DNA of 64,000 nt, from contig NZ_QXXA01000003.1 of the NCBI RefSeq assembly GCF_009911265.1, forward strand, positions 1 to 64,000, written 5' to 3'. A model generated the notes under the pieces. It searched no databases and was not told the DNA's origin. It saw nothing but the letters and a program-made list of their open reading frames with translations. The stretch's first letter is position 1. Each line of letters starts with the position of its first letter. This document shows positions 35,547-45,558 of the stretch, one piece after another. This stretch comes from Senegalia massiliensis (lineage in GTDB: Bacteria > Bacillota > Clostridia > Tissierellales > SIT17). Position numbers and translations under genes: made by a program.

Positions 35547-37607
35547 TTACTCCTTTCTAAAAAACTTAACTCCTATAGTAGTTCTTTCAATAAATGTGTC
35601 TAATAAATATAACAACCCTGGCAATACAAAAAATACTATAGCCATTGACATAAGTGTTCCACGTCCTATTAATAAACCAAGTTCTTGTAAAACTCCATGT
35701 GATGTAATATAAGCAAGTAAATATCCAACAATTACTAAAGCAGTACCTGATGTCAGTATTGATACTGTAACTGAAGATATAGTTTGTTGTATAGCTTCTT
35801 GTTTCACAAGTCCTGATCTAAATTCAAGATAACGATTAGTCATTAATATTGCATAATCTACTGTAGAACCTAATTGTATAGAACCTACAATAAGATAGGC
35901 AAGATAAAACAATATAGAATTTGAAAAATACGAAATAGATAAATTTATCCATATTGCTGTTTCAATCCCAAGAACAAGGATAATTGGTATTGCTAAAGAC
36001 CGAAAAGTTAATAGCAATACCAAGAATATAGCTATAATTGCAATTAAGTTTACACGGATATTGTCATCTGTTATTGTATCTTTCAAATCATACGTACTTA
36101 CACTTTCTCCAGCAAGATACCATTCATTAGGATAATAGTCTTCTGCTGTCTTTCGAATTTCTTTAACTACTTTAAATGCTTTTTCACCTTCATACTGAGT
36201 TTCAACTTTCAATACCATACGACTATATTTTTTAGAAACAAAGTTTTCAAGAGTATTTTCATCTAAATACTCATAAGGAACCTCAGCTCCAACATTATCA
36301 ACATAAGATATAATATTATTTACTTCTGTAATATCTTTTAAATCATCACTAAGATTTTTCTCATTAGCTGTATCTCCACGTGGTACCATTAACACCATTG
36401 TGTTAGCCTTTCCAAAAATATCATTTATTTTTTCCGTGTCTTTACCTAATTGGGTTGATTTATCAAATATATGCTCAGAACCATAATAAAAACTATTATG
36501 TGTTTGTGCAAGATATGCTGGAACAACTACTATACAAAAAATAATTACCATAGGTATCATGATTTTTCTAACTAATATTCCAAATTTATTAAACTCAGGT
36601 AATAAAGGACGATGCCTTGTTTTTTCAAATACCTTATAAGTCAATAAAACTAAAACAGGTAATAATGTAAATACAGTTAATATACTAAACCCAATCCCTT
36701 TAGCAAGAGATAATCCCAAATCAGGTCCAATTTTAAATCTCATCAAAATTAATGCTGCAAATCCTATTATAGTAGTAATACCACTAGATAAAATAGATCC
36801 AATAGATTTATATAAGGCTTGTAACATAGCTTCTTCAGCACTTAATCCTTGTTTACGAAACTCTTCAAAACGATGTAATAAAAATACAGAATAATCAAGA
36901 GATATAGCTAACTGTAATATATTACCTGCACCATTTGTTATAAAAGAGACTGTACCAAACATAAGATTTGATCCTGAGTTAAGCAAAATAGCTACACCTA
37001 TTGTAGTCAGCAAAATAACAGGCTCAAACCAGGATGTAGTAGTGATAATTAAAATTAAAAAAAGTAAAGGAATAGCAATTTTTACTATTCTAGAAATCTC
37101 ATTGACAGTAGCTTCAGTGGCAACTGCATCATTAACTGCAGATCCTGTCATTGCATTATCTCTACCAATTAAATCACGTATAGAGTTAACTGATTCAACT
37201 CTATTCTTTTCATCAATAGTGACTGTATATAATGCATTATTATCTTTATAATAACTCTCTATGATTTCTGAGTCTTGAATTATAAGAGGTTTTCTAATAT
37301 TTACAGAGTCATTTAGCCAAATTACATTGCTGACACCATTTATATCAAGTAATTTTTCTTTATAATCTAGTGCTTCAGCAACAGTGACATTTGATATCAT
37401 AACTCTAGCATTTGGAATTCCTCCTTCAAATTCATCTTCCATCACATTAATGGCTTGAGTAGATGGACTATCCTCTGGAAGATAATCATTAATATTATAA
37501 TTAACTTTTACCTGCCTACTAAAAAAAATACAAAGAATGCTAAAAACTAAAAATATAAATACTATCAATTTTTTATGATTTAACATTCTTCTAAAAAACA
37601 CTTCCAT
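35547..37607 (-). CDS. MMPL/RND-superfamily transporter
   Basis: 686 residues with about twelve membrane helices in two halves, each starting with one helix, a large outer loop and five more helices. Family motifs include SLDYSVFLLHRFEEFRK and STVDYAILMTNRYLEFR, repeated once in each half, with the Asp-Tyr pairs that relay protons. These proteins export lipids or hydrophobic drugs. It is divergent from a TetR-type regulator at 37865, and is followed by the heptad-repeat protein, a usual two-gene set in Clostridia. Confidence 0.92.
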   Translation of the reverse strand: MEVFFRRMLNHKKLIVFIFLVFSILCIFFSRQVKVNYNINDYLPEDSPSTQAINVMEDEFEGGIPNARVMISNVTVAEALDYKEKLLDINGVSNVIWLNDSVNIRKPLIIQDSEIIESYYKDNNALYTVTIDEKNRVESVNSIRDLIGRDNAMTGSAVNDAVATEATVNEISRIVKIAIPLLFLILIITTTSWFEPVILLTTIGVAILLNSGSNLMFGTVSFITNGAGNILQLAISLDYSVFLLHRFEEFRKQGLSAEEAMLQALYKSIGSILSSGITTIIGFAALILMRFKIGPDLGLSLAKGIGFSILTVFTLLPVLVLLTYKVFEKTRHRPLLPEFNKFGILVRKIMIPMVIIFCIVVVPAYLAQTHNSFYYGSEHIFDKSTQLGKDTEKINDIFGKANTMVLMVPRGDTANEKNLSDDLKDITEVNNIISYVDNVGAEVPYEYLDENTLENFVSKKYSRMVLKVETQYEGEKAFKVVKEIRKTAEDYYPNEWYLAGESVSTYDLKDTITDDNIRVNLIAIIAIFLVLLLTFRSLAIPIILVLGIETAIWINLSISYFSNSILFYLAYLIVGSIQLGSTVDYAILMTNRYLEFRSGLVKQEAIQQTISSVTVSILTSGTALVIVGYLLAYITSHGVLQELGLLIGRGTLMSMAIVFFVLPGLLYLLDTFIERTTIGVKFFRKE

Positions 37608-37864
37608 ATTAACACCTCACCTAATAAATCATGAATTAAAAAACATTCCTTATCTAAATTAATATCGTCTTATTAATTTTCAAATTTAATCTTCAATAAA
37701 CTATGCTGCCTTATAATAGATTATATATACTGTTTTAAATGATGAAAATGGATAATTTAATTGACTTTGTATAAAAACCGGACAACTACTATATAATTGA
37801 TGGTCAAATTAATTGATAAAATAACTCTACAGTTATATAATAAATACAAATGAGGTGATACATA

Positions 37865-38440
37865 TTGAAGTATAAAACAACAAGTCTAATGACCAAAAGA
37901 GCCCTTGCCTCTTCACTTAAAAAATTTATGGAAAAACGACCTTTAAATAAAATTTCTGTCCGTGAAATAGTTGAAGATTGTGGTGTAAATCGAAAGACTT
38001 TTTATTATCATTTTTCAAATATATATGATTTAGTAAGATGGATGTTTGAAGAAGAAGCAATTGAAGTAGTGAAACAATACGATTTAATTACTGACTATAA
38101 AGATGCCATTCTATTTGTTATGAATTATGTAGAAAAAAACAACCATATATGTAATTGTGCTTTAGATGGACTTGGACGAAATGAACTAAAGCACTTTTTC
38201 CAAAAGGATTTTCTTTCAATTGTAGGAAATATTGTTGAACAGCTTTCTGAAAATATGGATGTTCCTTCTGATTATAAAATATTCATTATAAACTTTTATA
38301 CTGAAGCACTAGCAGCTCTTTTAATTAGCTGGATTCAAGATAAAGATCACAAAGATAAAGAAGATATGGTTAAATATATTTCCATTACACTATATGAAAC
38401 TATCAAGCAGGCTCTTAAAACAGCAGAAAGAGAATTATAA
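37865..38440 (+). CDS. TetR-family regulator of the MMPL operon
   Basis: 191 residues, TTG start with GAGGTGA before it. N-terminal helix-turn-helix (residues about 12-60) with KISVREIVEDCGVNRKTFYYHF, typical of the DhaS-like TetR subgroup. The C-terminal helical part (about 70-190) would bind ligand. Divergent from the MMPL operon over a 257-base AT-rich region, so it probably controls that exporter and itself. I could not pick out a convincing operator. Confidence 0.9.
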   Translation: MKYKTTSLMTKRALASSLKKFMEKRPLNKISVREIVEDCGVNRKTFYYHFSNIYDLVRWMFEEEAIEVVKQYDLITDYKDAILFVMNYVEKNNHICNCALDGLGRNELKHFFQKDFLSIVGNIVEQLSENMDVPSDYKIFIINFYTEALAALLISWIQDKDHKDKEDMVKYISITLYETIKQALKTAEREL

Positions 38441-38482
38441 CTACAACCTAATATCGAAAGTATTAATATTAAAAATAGTAAA

Positions 38483-38524
38483 AAATAAGTTTAATATAGA
38501 ATATTCTATATTAAACTTATTTTC
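38483..38524 (+). terminator. Terminator after the TetR gene
   Basis: AATAAGTTTAATATAGA and its complement form a 17-bp stem with a 6-base loop, followed by a weak T-rich run. Confidence 0.7.
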
Positions 38525-38685
38525 CTTTATTGCTATAAATATAAGATATATAGCATTAGTCCTTGTAACTAAAAGCATTTTTCTACATATTATATAATAG
38601 CTCATAAAAGAAGCTATATAACTATTAAAAATAGTATAATATTGTAATTTATAAATTTTAATCCCTACGAAAGGAGATAATTAAA

Positions 38686-39090
38686 ATGCCTCATAACTTT
38701 GGATATATGTTTAATAGAATTCTTTATGATGACTATGTTTTAGATGAATTAGAAAAGCATTCAAAAAAATATGAGAATATATCTGATAGAGAACTTATTT
38801 ATGAAATAGAAAAAGTACAAAAAGAAGTTCCTAATGAAGTTAAATTGCATCATATGAAAAACTTAGAAGCATTATCACAAATGAATACCTTTTCTCAACA
38901 AAGTTCATCCGATAATCTTCCTTACCTGAAAAATTTAATAAAAGTAGATGAGAATGTTCCTAGTTCATCAAGACTAAGTAGAAGCCAATATGTTAGTGGT
39001 TCAAGTCTATTACTTTGGTTTTTATTAGTAGTTGCTCTCTATAGAAAACCTTTTGGTAGGAGAGGTTTTGGTAGAAAAAAATACTATTAA
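38686..39090 (+). CDS. Small hypothetical protein with one membrane helix
   Basis: 134 residues, ATG after GAAAGGAGA. The first 70 residues are charged and helical (DDYVLDELEKHSKKYENIS). A Ser-rich linker (SSRLSRSQYVSGSS) follows, then one membrane helix (LLLWFLLVVALY) near residues 107-118, and a basic Gly/Arg tail (FGRRGFGRKKYY). I do not recognise it. The Gly/Tyr/Arg-rich tail and the neighbouring small Gly/Cys peptide suggest a spore-envelope protein, but this is inference. Confidence 0.7.
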   Translation: MPHNFGYMFNRILYDDYVLDELEKHSKKYENISDRELIYEIEKVQKEVPNEVKLHHMKNLEALSQMNTFSQQSSSDNLPYLKNLIKVDENVPSSSRLSRSQYVSGSSLLLWFLLVVALYRKPFGRRGFGRKKYY

Positions 39091-39094
39091 TTAT

Positions 39095-39150
39095 AATAAA
39101 CTATAAAAAAAGAGAGAGCTTTAAAGCTCTCTCTTTTTTTATAGTTTATT
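39095..39150. terminator. Long perfect bidirectional terminator
   Basis: The 56 bases form a perfect palindrome with 28-base arms, including AAAAAAAGAGAGAGCTTT. It separates convergent genes and overlaps the stop of the small minus-strand gene. Confidence 0.92.
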
Positions 39151-39268
39151 AGCAGTCTCCATATCCTCCGTAGCATTGGCAAAATAATACTACAAGTAAT
39201 AAGAAGAAAAATAATAATTCACTATCAACTCCACAACCTCCAAAGATACCTTTATTATATCCAGACAT
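39149..39268 (-). CDS. Small Gly/Cys/Tyr-rich membrane peptide, spore-type (YjcZ-like)
   Basis: 39 residues, ATG at 39268 after AAAGGAGG. It begins MSGYNKGIFGGCGVDSELL, has one membrane helix (LLFFFLLLVVLF) and ends CQCYGGYGDC. This build (short Gly/Tyr head, one helix, Cys/Gly tail) is that of YjcZ-like sporulation peptides of Bacillus and Clostridia. The strong ribosome site and good terminator support expression. Confidence 0.8.
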   Translation of the reverse strand: MSGYNKGIFGGCGVDSELLFFFLLLVVLFCQCYGGYGDC

Positions 39269-39367
39269 TAATAATCCTCCTTTTATAATACCTTATATTA
39301 GCTTATAAATTCATAAGCTTAATAATAATATATGAGGATTATACTTTAAAAGTTACTATTATACTTT

Positions 39368-40609
39368 TTATTGACTTCTCATTATTTTAAATACATCTTT
39401 TAATTTTACTCTATTTCCATACATAAGGGTACCCATTCTATATATTTTAGCTGCAATATATCCTACTAATAAAGTAGAAAGTGTTAATAATAATAATGAT
39501 ATTATAACTGAAATATTTGAAACACTACCCATAGAAACTCTTACAAACATAGCCATAAATGAACTAAGTGGTACAAATGAAGCTACTTTTAAAAGCATAC
39601 CTTCAGTATTCTGCATTCCAAACATTGAAATCATAAATACAGCTACAAATATTATTGTAATTGGAGTTGAACTTGCACTTATATCTTCTGTACGAGATAC
39701 GAGAGCTCCAAGTGCTCCAAATATAAATGAATAAAAAAGATATCCTAATATACCAAAAACAGAAAAGAGCAACAACACATCTGAAGGTATATCAAATATG
39801 AAATCTAATGCACCATTCCACGCTTCACTATTTAACTTATATACACCAATTGCTGTACCAAGTATTATTCCAAATTGTAATACACCTGCTATAGCACCAG
39901 CCATAACTTTTCCAAATATAAGATAAGTTGTATTTGTACTTGTTACTAAAATTTCCATTGTTCTATTACTTTTTTCACTTGCAACTGATGTTGCTATAAC
40001 TTGACCATAGAATATTATCATAAAATATATTCCAAATACTAATATATATGTATAAAGATAATTACTTGCACTATCTTTACCAAGTATAGTAGTATCTGAT
40101 TTTATTTTAGGGTTTATTAATTCTTCAACTTCATTATATTCTATATCTTTTTCATTAAATCCATTTATCCTATATGATGTAATCAAGGCCTGTTCAAACA
40201 TAGCTGAATCAGGTGTTCCTAAAAGTTCATTGTTTTTTATAACTCTTATATATTCATTAGGAGATTTTATTATATAGCCAGATTCAATTTCTCCAGAATT
40301 TACTTTTTCTTTAAGTTGATCTTCCGATTCAAATTTTTTCAATTCTCCAGCAAAGAAATTCTCTTCTAATATTGTGCTCTTTTGAAACTCCCCGCTATTA
40401 TCTACATATCCAAATTTAGCATCCTTTGTTATATCTCCATCTCCACCTCCATCTACATCACCTTCGTCAGATGAAAATAAATCTTTGATAGTGGGTACTG
40501 ATAGCCCAATAGCTAATATTAAGAGTATTATTATTGTTGAAATTATAAAAGTCTTCTTTTTTATAAGTCCTAATAATTCAAATTTAAGTACTGTCAAAAA
40601 GTTTTTCAT
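39368..40609 (-). CDS. ABC-2 type exporter permease (NatB-like)
   Basis: 413 residues. One N-terminal helix (about 20-40), an extracytoplasmic domain (about 50-175) starting with an Asp/Gly-rich stretch, then five to six helices (about 180-390), the layout of NatB and related ABC-2 permeases. It contains ASEKSNRTMEILVTSTNT, typical of the family. It overlaps the ATPase gene by one base. Exports sodium, drugs or lipids in relatives; the substrate here is unknown. Confidence 0.9.
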   Translation of the reverse strand: MKNFLTVLKFELLGLIKKKTFIISTIIILLILAIGLSVPTIKDLFSSDEGDVDGGGDGDITKDAKFGYVDNSGEFQKSTILEENFFAGELKKFESEDQLKEKVNSGEIESGYIIKSPNEYIRVIKNNELLGTPDSAMFEQALITSYRINGFNEKDIEYNEVEELINPKIKSDTTILGKDSASNYLYTYILVFGIYFMIIFYGQVIATSVASEKSNRTMEILVTSTNTTYLIFGKVMAGAIAGVLQFGIILGTAIGVYKLNSEAWNGALDFIFDIPSDVLLLFSVFGILGYLFYSFIFGALGALVSRTEDISASSTPITIIFVAVFMISMFGMQNTEGMLLKVASFVPLSSFMAMFVRVSMGSVSNISVIISLLLLTLSTLLVGYIAAKIYRMGTLMYGNRVKLKDVFKIMRSQ

Positions 40610-41523
40610 TATTTTTCACCTACTTTCTCAACAAATATATCTTCTAATTTAGGTTTATAGGATGAAAATTCTTCTATATCAATACCTTTTTCTATAATTC
40701 TTTTCAAGAAATCATTTTTTGAACTATTATGTACAAGTTCTAATAATAAGTATTTATTTCTTTTTTCAATTACTCTAACTACATCATTTATTTCTCTACT
40801 TATTACTTTATTTAATTCTTCTAATGTTAAATTACTTGCACTTATGGTAAGTCTATTATTTCCATATTCTTTTTTTATATCATCTAAATTTCCTGTAAGT
40901 ACTATATTCCCCTTATCAATAAGAGCTATTTCTTTACAAAATTCTTCTACATAACCCATTTGATGTGATGAAAATATAAGTAATTTTTCACCTCTTATAA
41001 GTTCATTTATAATATCCTTTAATATTTGTGAATTGACAGGATCAAGACCACTAAAAGGTTCATCTAATATAATTATATCTGGGTTTGTAAGAAATGTTTC
41101 TGCAAGTTGTACCTTTTGCTGATTTCCTTTTGATAATGTTTCTAAATTTTTATTTTTATATTCATCTACACCTAGTCTCTCTAACCAATAAAGAGTGTTT
41201 TCTTTAGCTTTAGCCTTTGTAAGACCTCTAAGTTCACCTAAATAAACTAATTGCTCAAATACTTTTTGTTTTGGATAAAGACCTCTTTCTTCTGGTAGAT
41301 ATCCAATACTTTGTTTTTTTGAATTGAATTTATTTCCATTTAGAATTATCTCTCCTTTATTAGGATCAAATAAGTTCATAATAATTCTTATTGTAGTAGT
41401 TTTTCCTGCACCATTTCTCCCAAGTAATCCTAATGCCTTACCTTGCTCTACATCAAATGATATTCCATGTAATACTTCTTTCTTACCAAATGTTTTATAA
41501 ATATCTTTTACTTGTAATTTCAT
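40609..41523 (-). CDS. ABC exporter ATP-binding protein (NatA-like)
   Basis: 304 residues. Walker A LGRNGAGKTTT, signature LSKGNQQKVQLAE, Walker B IIILDEPFSGLDP, and H-loop SSHQM. A C-terminal regulatory part (about 215-304) is like other ABC-2 ATPases. It powers the NatB-like permease whose ATG shares a base with its stop. The LiaF-like gene is 17 bases upstream on the same strand. Confidence 0.94.
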   Translation of the reverse strand: MKLQVKDIYKTFGKKEVLHGISFDVEQGKALGLLGRNGAGKTTTIRIIMNLFDPNKGEIILNGNKFNSKKQSIGYLPEERGLYPKQKVFEQLVYLGELRGLTKAKAKENTLYWLERLGVDEYKNKNLETLSKGNQQKVQLAETFLTNPDIIILDEPFSGLDPVNSQILKDIINELIRGEKLLIFSSHQMGYVEEFCKEIALIDKGNIVLTGNLDDIKKEYGNNRLTISASNLTLEELNKVISREINDVVRVIEKRNKYLLLELVHNSSKNDFLKRIIEKGIDIEEFSSYKPKLEDIFVEKVGEK

Positions 41524-41540
41524 ATATTCACTTCCTTTAA

Positions 41541-42215
41541 TTAACTATTTCCATAATCTTTTATATCAAATCCACCAAAAAGCACAATACAATTAACTCT
41601 CAATTTTGGTAAATTTTTATTTCCTTTATTTTTAGTTTCATTATCCCATCCACCAAAGAGTGGCAATCCTTTAACTTCTACATTCCAACCTTCTGGTACA
41701 AATATATCTAAGCCACCAAAGGCAATAAATAAATCTATTGTAGCTAACTCATCATTATTTATAGTAGCTTCTCTTAAGTCTAAATCTATCCCACCAAATA
41801 ATACAGTTGCAGAACCTCCTTTAAAATTATTTGAAGTATTTTTTAAATTTAGTCCAGAAAATATTGCAACAGGTCTTATAGTACCCCTTTCGTCTTTATT
41901 CCATTTATCTTTAGATGGGAATATTAAACTTATACCAACAACTATAATAATAATTGGCCAAAATTCCAAATAATTAAATACATCAAATAAATCTAAATTT
42001 CTAAGTTGAAATAATATACCTATTATTAATACTATAGCTCCCCCTACCTTTGAGGATTTATTAGTAATTAAACTAAATAATCCTGACCCTATTAAAACTA
42101 TAGGCCAATAAGTAAAAATAAAATTACCTATATCTAAGTCTAAAATATCATTAGAGTTTAAAAATAATACTATTCCTATTAAAATAATTATAACACCTAT
42201 TATCTTTCTATTCAT
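41541..42215 (-). CDS. LiaF-like membrane protein
   Basis: 224 residues. Four short hydrophobic helices (about 5-100, with WPIVLIGSG and WPIIIIVVGI repeats), then a soluble C-terminal domain (about 110-224) rich in beta turns (ATVLFGGIDLDLREA, FIAFGGLDIFVPEGW), the LiaF C-terminal family. LiaF proteins inhibit envelope-stress kinases, but no LiaRS pair is next to it. It probably forms an operon with the ABC-2 exporter and may sense the membrane or cell wall for it. Confidence 0.87.
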   Translation of the reverse strand: MNRKIIGVIIILIGIVLFLNSNDILDLDIGNFIFTYWPIVLIGSGLFSLITNKSSKVGGAIVLIIGILFQLRNLDLFDVFNYLEFWPIIIIVVGISLIFPSKDKWNKDERGTIRPVAIFSGLNLKNTSNNFKGGSATVLFGGIDLDLREATINNDELATIDLFIAFGGLDIFVPEGWNVEVKGLPLFGGWDNETKNKGNKNLPKLRVNCIVLFGGFDIKDYGNS

Positions 42216-42254
42216 ACCCTCACCTCTTAATTTTATTTTTAATTTTAATTAATA

Positions 42255-43817
42255 CTATTCTATTTTCTCTAATCTTTTATCAATATTTTCTAAAAGATCT
42301 TTTGGGTAACCAATAAATTTTAATATTTTAACAGCATTTCTTGTGGGAGATATACCTTTTCTAAGTTTATAATCAAATTCCATTCCTTCATCTGTCATAT
42401 TTTCCATGAAATAATATCTTATGTAATTATGTATAAGTGGAATTAAATTTAAATCATGTGTTGCAACAACAGTAAATGCATTTTGTTTGTCAATATAGTT
42501 CAATATTTCAGCTGCTGCATTTATCCTTTCAACTGGATTTGTACCTTTAAATATTTCATCAATCAAAGCAAGTGTTGTAACTTCACTTTCAGTTGAGTTT
42601 ATCATCCTTAATATTGCTTCTGCTTCAGCAAAGTAATAGCTTTTTCCTTCCCCAATATTATCTTGTAGACTAATAGAACTAACTACCCTATAAAATGATG
42701 ATATATATTCTTTAGCTAAAACTGTATATATCGTCTGTGATAATATAACGTTTACACCTATTATTCTTAAAAATGTTGATTTACCACTCATATTTGAACC
42801 TGTTAAAACCATTCCTCCTTTTTCAAAGTTTACATCATTTGGTATAGGATCTTCAAGAAGTGGATGAATTACATCCTTTGATTTCATTACCCTTTTTTCA
42901 TAAGTAAATTTAGGTATCGTATAATACTCTAAATTATCTCTATATAATGATATTGAAACATATGCATCTATTTCACCTATCAAATTATATAATTCTATTA
43001 TTTCTTTATTATATTTTTCTACCTGATCTACAATTGAAAAATAGTTTCTTTCTTTTACTAAAAATAGTATGTTTATATAATCTGCAAATACATCTAAACC
43101 TTCAACAGTTGTAATCATTTTTGATTTCTTACCTATTTTTCTAGTGGTTTTATATAATCTATTAATTTTTTCACAATAATTAGGAAGTCTATTCTCCAAT
43201 ACATTTAATAAACTGCCACTTACCTTTATCATATTACCTGTATATTCAATAGTTTCTATTTTATCTCCTATTTTTCTACCTGCACTGTAATGTAAAAACA
43301 TATTCAGTGAAGATATAACTCCAAGAATTAAAATAGCATTACTTCTAAAGTTTGGAATTAAAAATATGGATACTATGCTTAAAACAGAAAATATAGTAAA
43401 TAAATTGTAGATTATTTTCATTATAAAATTAGTTTCTAAACCTTCTTTTAATATATAAATAATATCATCATCTGTTCTTTCAATTCTATTTAATTCTTCG
43501 TGAACATCTCTTCTAAAATCATTATACCTATCAAATATAGATATAACCTCTCCTCTTTTCTCTAATTTTTCTTTATCATATAAAGGTTCCCTCAGAATAG
43601 AATACAATTTTTGCTCTCCTGGGGTTGTAAGAGTTCTATCAATATTTGAATATACTTTATTCATATTTAAGTCTGCCCAAGTACTATGATCTACAAAGTC
43701 ATTTTCTTTTTTAATGCTATTAAACATTAATTCAATAGTTTTAAAATTTCTTTTTCTATTTATATTATATGTTAATTTCTTTTTCTTTTTAAATATATTT
43801 TTAATCTTTTTTATCAT
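42255..43817 (-). CDS. MutS-family ATPase with membrane helices
   Basis: 520 residues. The C-terminal half is a MutS ATPase domain V: Walker A GSNMSGKSTFLR, Walker B LALIDEIFKGTNP, and VVATHDLNL. The N-terminal half lacks the MutS mismatch-recognition domain and has two close hydrophobic helices (residues about 138-178). Core helices similar to MutS III surround them. Such short MutS-like proteins are not classical mismatch-repair enzymes; their role is unknown. First in line with the LiaF-like/ABC genes, 39 bases apart. Confidence 0.88.
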   Translation of the reverse strand: MIKKIKNIFKKKKKLTYNINRKRNFKTIELMFNSIKKENDFVDHSTWADLNMNKVYSNIDRTLTTPGEQKLYSILREPLYDKEKLEKRGEVISIFDRYNDFRRDVHEELNRIERTDDDIIYILKEGLETNFIMKIIYNLFTIFSVLSIVSIFLIPNFRSNAILILGVISSLNMFLHYSAGRKIGDKIETIEYTGNMIKVSGSLLNVLENRLPNYCEKINRLYKTTRKIGKKSKMITTVEGLDVFADYINILFLVKERNYFSIVDQVEKYNKEIIELYNLIGEIDAYVSISLYRDNLEYYTIPKFTYEKRVMKSKDVIHPLLEDPIPNDVNFEKGGMVLTGSNMSGKSTFLRIIGVNVILSQTIYTVLAKEYISSFYRVVSSISLQDNIGEGKSYYFAEAEAILRMINSTESEVTTLALIDEIFKGTNPVERINAAAEILNYIDKQNAFTVVATHDLNLIPLIHNYIRYYFMENMTDEGMEFDYKLRKGISPTRNAVKILKFIGYPKDLLENIDKRLEKIE

Positions 43818-43920
43818 TAATTCAACTCCAATATCTCTGTTAATTATATACTTCTACATAAATATCTATTTTCCTTCTAAACTATTATATTATATTTTTT
43901 TAAAATATCAATGCTCTATA

Positions 43921-43952
43921 AAAAAATGACAAGCATATGCTTGTCATTTTTT
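43921..43952 (-). terminator. Terminator after the M23 peptidase gene
   Basis: AAAAAATGACAAGCAT and its complement form a perfect 32-base palindrome with T-run. Confidence 0.9.
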
Positions 43953-43956
43953 ACAT

Positions 43957-45210
43957 TTATCTTACATAACTTAATGGATTTCTATAATTTCCATTTACTC
44001 TAATTTCAAAGTGTAAATGTGGTCCTGTTGAATTTCCTGTACTTCCTATTCTTGCTATTGCTTGTCCTTGTCTTACAAATTGTCCAGGACTGACTAAAAG
44101 AGAAGAATTATGTGCATATAGAGAGGTTGTACCATTATCATGCGTTACCATAACAGTTTTTCCGTATCCACCTTTCCAACCTGAGGAAAGAACTATACCA
44201 TCTCTAGTTGCTACTACTGTAGATCCACTTGGAGCTCCAATATCTATACCTGTATGCATTCGCACTGTCCCAAAAATAGGATGAGTTCTATTACCAAAAG
44301 GTGATGTTACCCTATTATGTCCAGGTACTGGCCACTTATAAGCTCTTGTTGATTCAACAGGAGGCTTTGAATTAGTATTAGATGAATTATCATTTCCTTG
44401 ATTTCCTTGGTTTTCCTTATTTGCTTGTTCTTGCTCAGCTTTTCTTCTTGCTTCTTCTTCAGCTTTTTTCTTAGCTTCTAACTTTCTTCTTGCTTCTTCT
44501 TCTAAACTTCTAATTTCTTGAGCTATTTTCTGAGAATCTTCTTGTAATTCTTTATATTGCTCTTCACTTACTTGAATGCTTTGGTCTAGTTCTTTTACTA
44601 TTTCATTTTTGCTTCTAGATGCTAATTCAAGTTCTTGCTTTTTTTCTTTTAATTTAACTGTTTGAAGCTTTAGTTGTTTTTCCTGTGAAACCAATTTATC
44701 TTTTTTTGCTTCTACTATTTTTTTCTCTTTTTCCATTTCTTTTAAAAGTTCATGATCATTATCAGTTACTTTCCTTATTGTATCAAACGTTTCAATAAAT
44801 TCTCCTATAGATTCAGCAGACAAAAGAATATGTAAATAGCTTACATTGTTACCATTCTTATACATTGCTCTTAACCTTTTGTTTACTAATTCATTTTTAG
44901 CATCTATGCTTTTTTGAGACTCTTCAATTTCCTTTTTACTGTTCTCTATATTAGTTCTAACATTAGATATGTTATTTTCTAATGAACTTATATCTGAACT
45001 TGCATTACTTATTTTAGATTCTAATTCCTTTAATTCACCTTCTACACTTTTCTTTTCTTTTTTCGTATTATTTAAATCGTCTTTAACCTTATTCATTTCT
45101 TGTTGAGTTTTATTTAAATCACCTTTTTTACTATCTACATCAGCATAAACAAATGATGCGTTAAGTAGTATAGCTGCACATAATACAGCAGATATTTTTC
45201 TGAAATTCAC
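43957..45210 (-). CDS. Secreted M23 murein hydrolase with coiled coil (EnvC-like)
   Basis: 417 residues. Signal peptide (about 1-23), long coiled coil (about 28-265), a Lys/Glu/Ala-rich then Asn/Gln-rich linker (about 245-285) and a LytM/M23 metallopeptidase domain (about 295-415). Zinc ligands are in HPIFGTVRMHTGIDI and GPHLHFEIR; the HxH motif is complete. It cleaves peptidoglycan cross-bridges outside the membrane. Clostridial homologues help cell separation or wall growth. Confidence 0.94.
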   Translation of the reverse strand: MNFRKISAVLCAAILLNASFVYADVDSKKGDLNKTQQEMNKVKDDLNNTKKEKKSVEGELKELESKISNASSDISSLENNISNVRTNIENSKKEIEESQKSIDAKNELVNKRLRAMYKNGNNVSYLHILLSAESIGEFIETFDTIRKVTDNDHELLKEMEKEKKIVEAKKDKLVSQEKQLKLQTVKLKEKKQELELASRSKNEIVKELDQSIQVSEEQYKELQEDSQKIAQEIRSLEEEARRKLEAKKKAEEEARRKAEQEQANKENQGNQGNDNSSNTNSKPPVESTRAYKWPVPGHNRVTSPFGNRTHPIFGTVRMHTGIDIGAPSGSTVVATRDGIVLSSGWKGGYGKTVMVTHDNGTTSLYAHNSSLLVSPGQFVRQGQAIARIGSTGNSTGPHLHFEIRVNGNYRNPLSYVR

Positions 45211-45558
45211 TGAAATTCCCCCTTGAGTAGTTTAAAATTTATATATGAAGTTTATAACGGATATTTATATTTCATTTTCATTACATTATATCAAATTCTG
45301 AACAAATATATAACCTCTAAGTAACAAGATTATAATATTTTCCGATAAAACTATTATATAATTAATTCATAAAAATATCAAATTTAAATATTCTATGTCA
45401 CATAGTCAATATAACCCTCTGATTTTAGCTTATTTTAGCTATTTAAACTAAATTTGATGTTATAATTTGTCATAAAAATAATATAGGAATTTAGTCCTAT
45501 ATTATTACATGGATATTACAATTTTAAAAATTATTTAGTTATATGTATGATTAACCTA
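45211..45558. other. 348-base intergenic region without a gene
   Basis: It holds the promoter side of the M23 gene and the 3' end of the YetF-like gene. A 12-bp perfect inverted repeat (45477-45506) is probably the terminator of the YetF-like gene, with a modest T-run on the minus strand. I see no other coding frame or RNA motif. Confidence 0.6.

Noticed and set aside
37608-37864. TetR operator in the MMPL/TetR divergent region
   Set aside because: Several weak AATTGAT repeats but no convincing inverted repeat.
39295-39325. Inverted repeat with AAGCTTAT arms between the small spore gene and the ABC-2 permease gene
   Set aside because: No T-run on either strand, and AT-rich arms; function cannot be supported.
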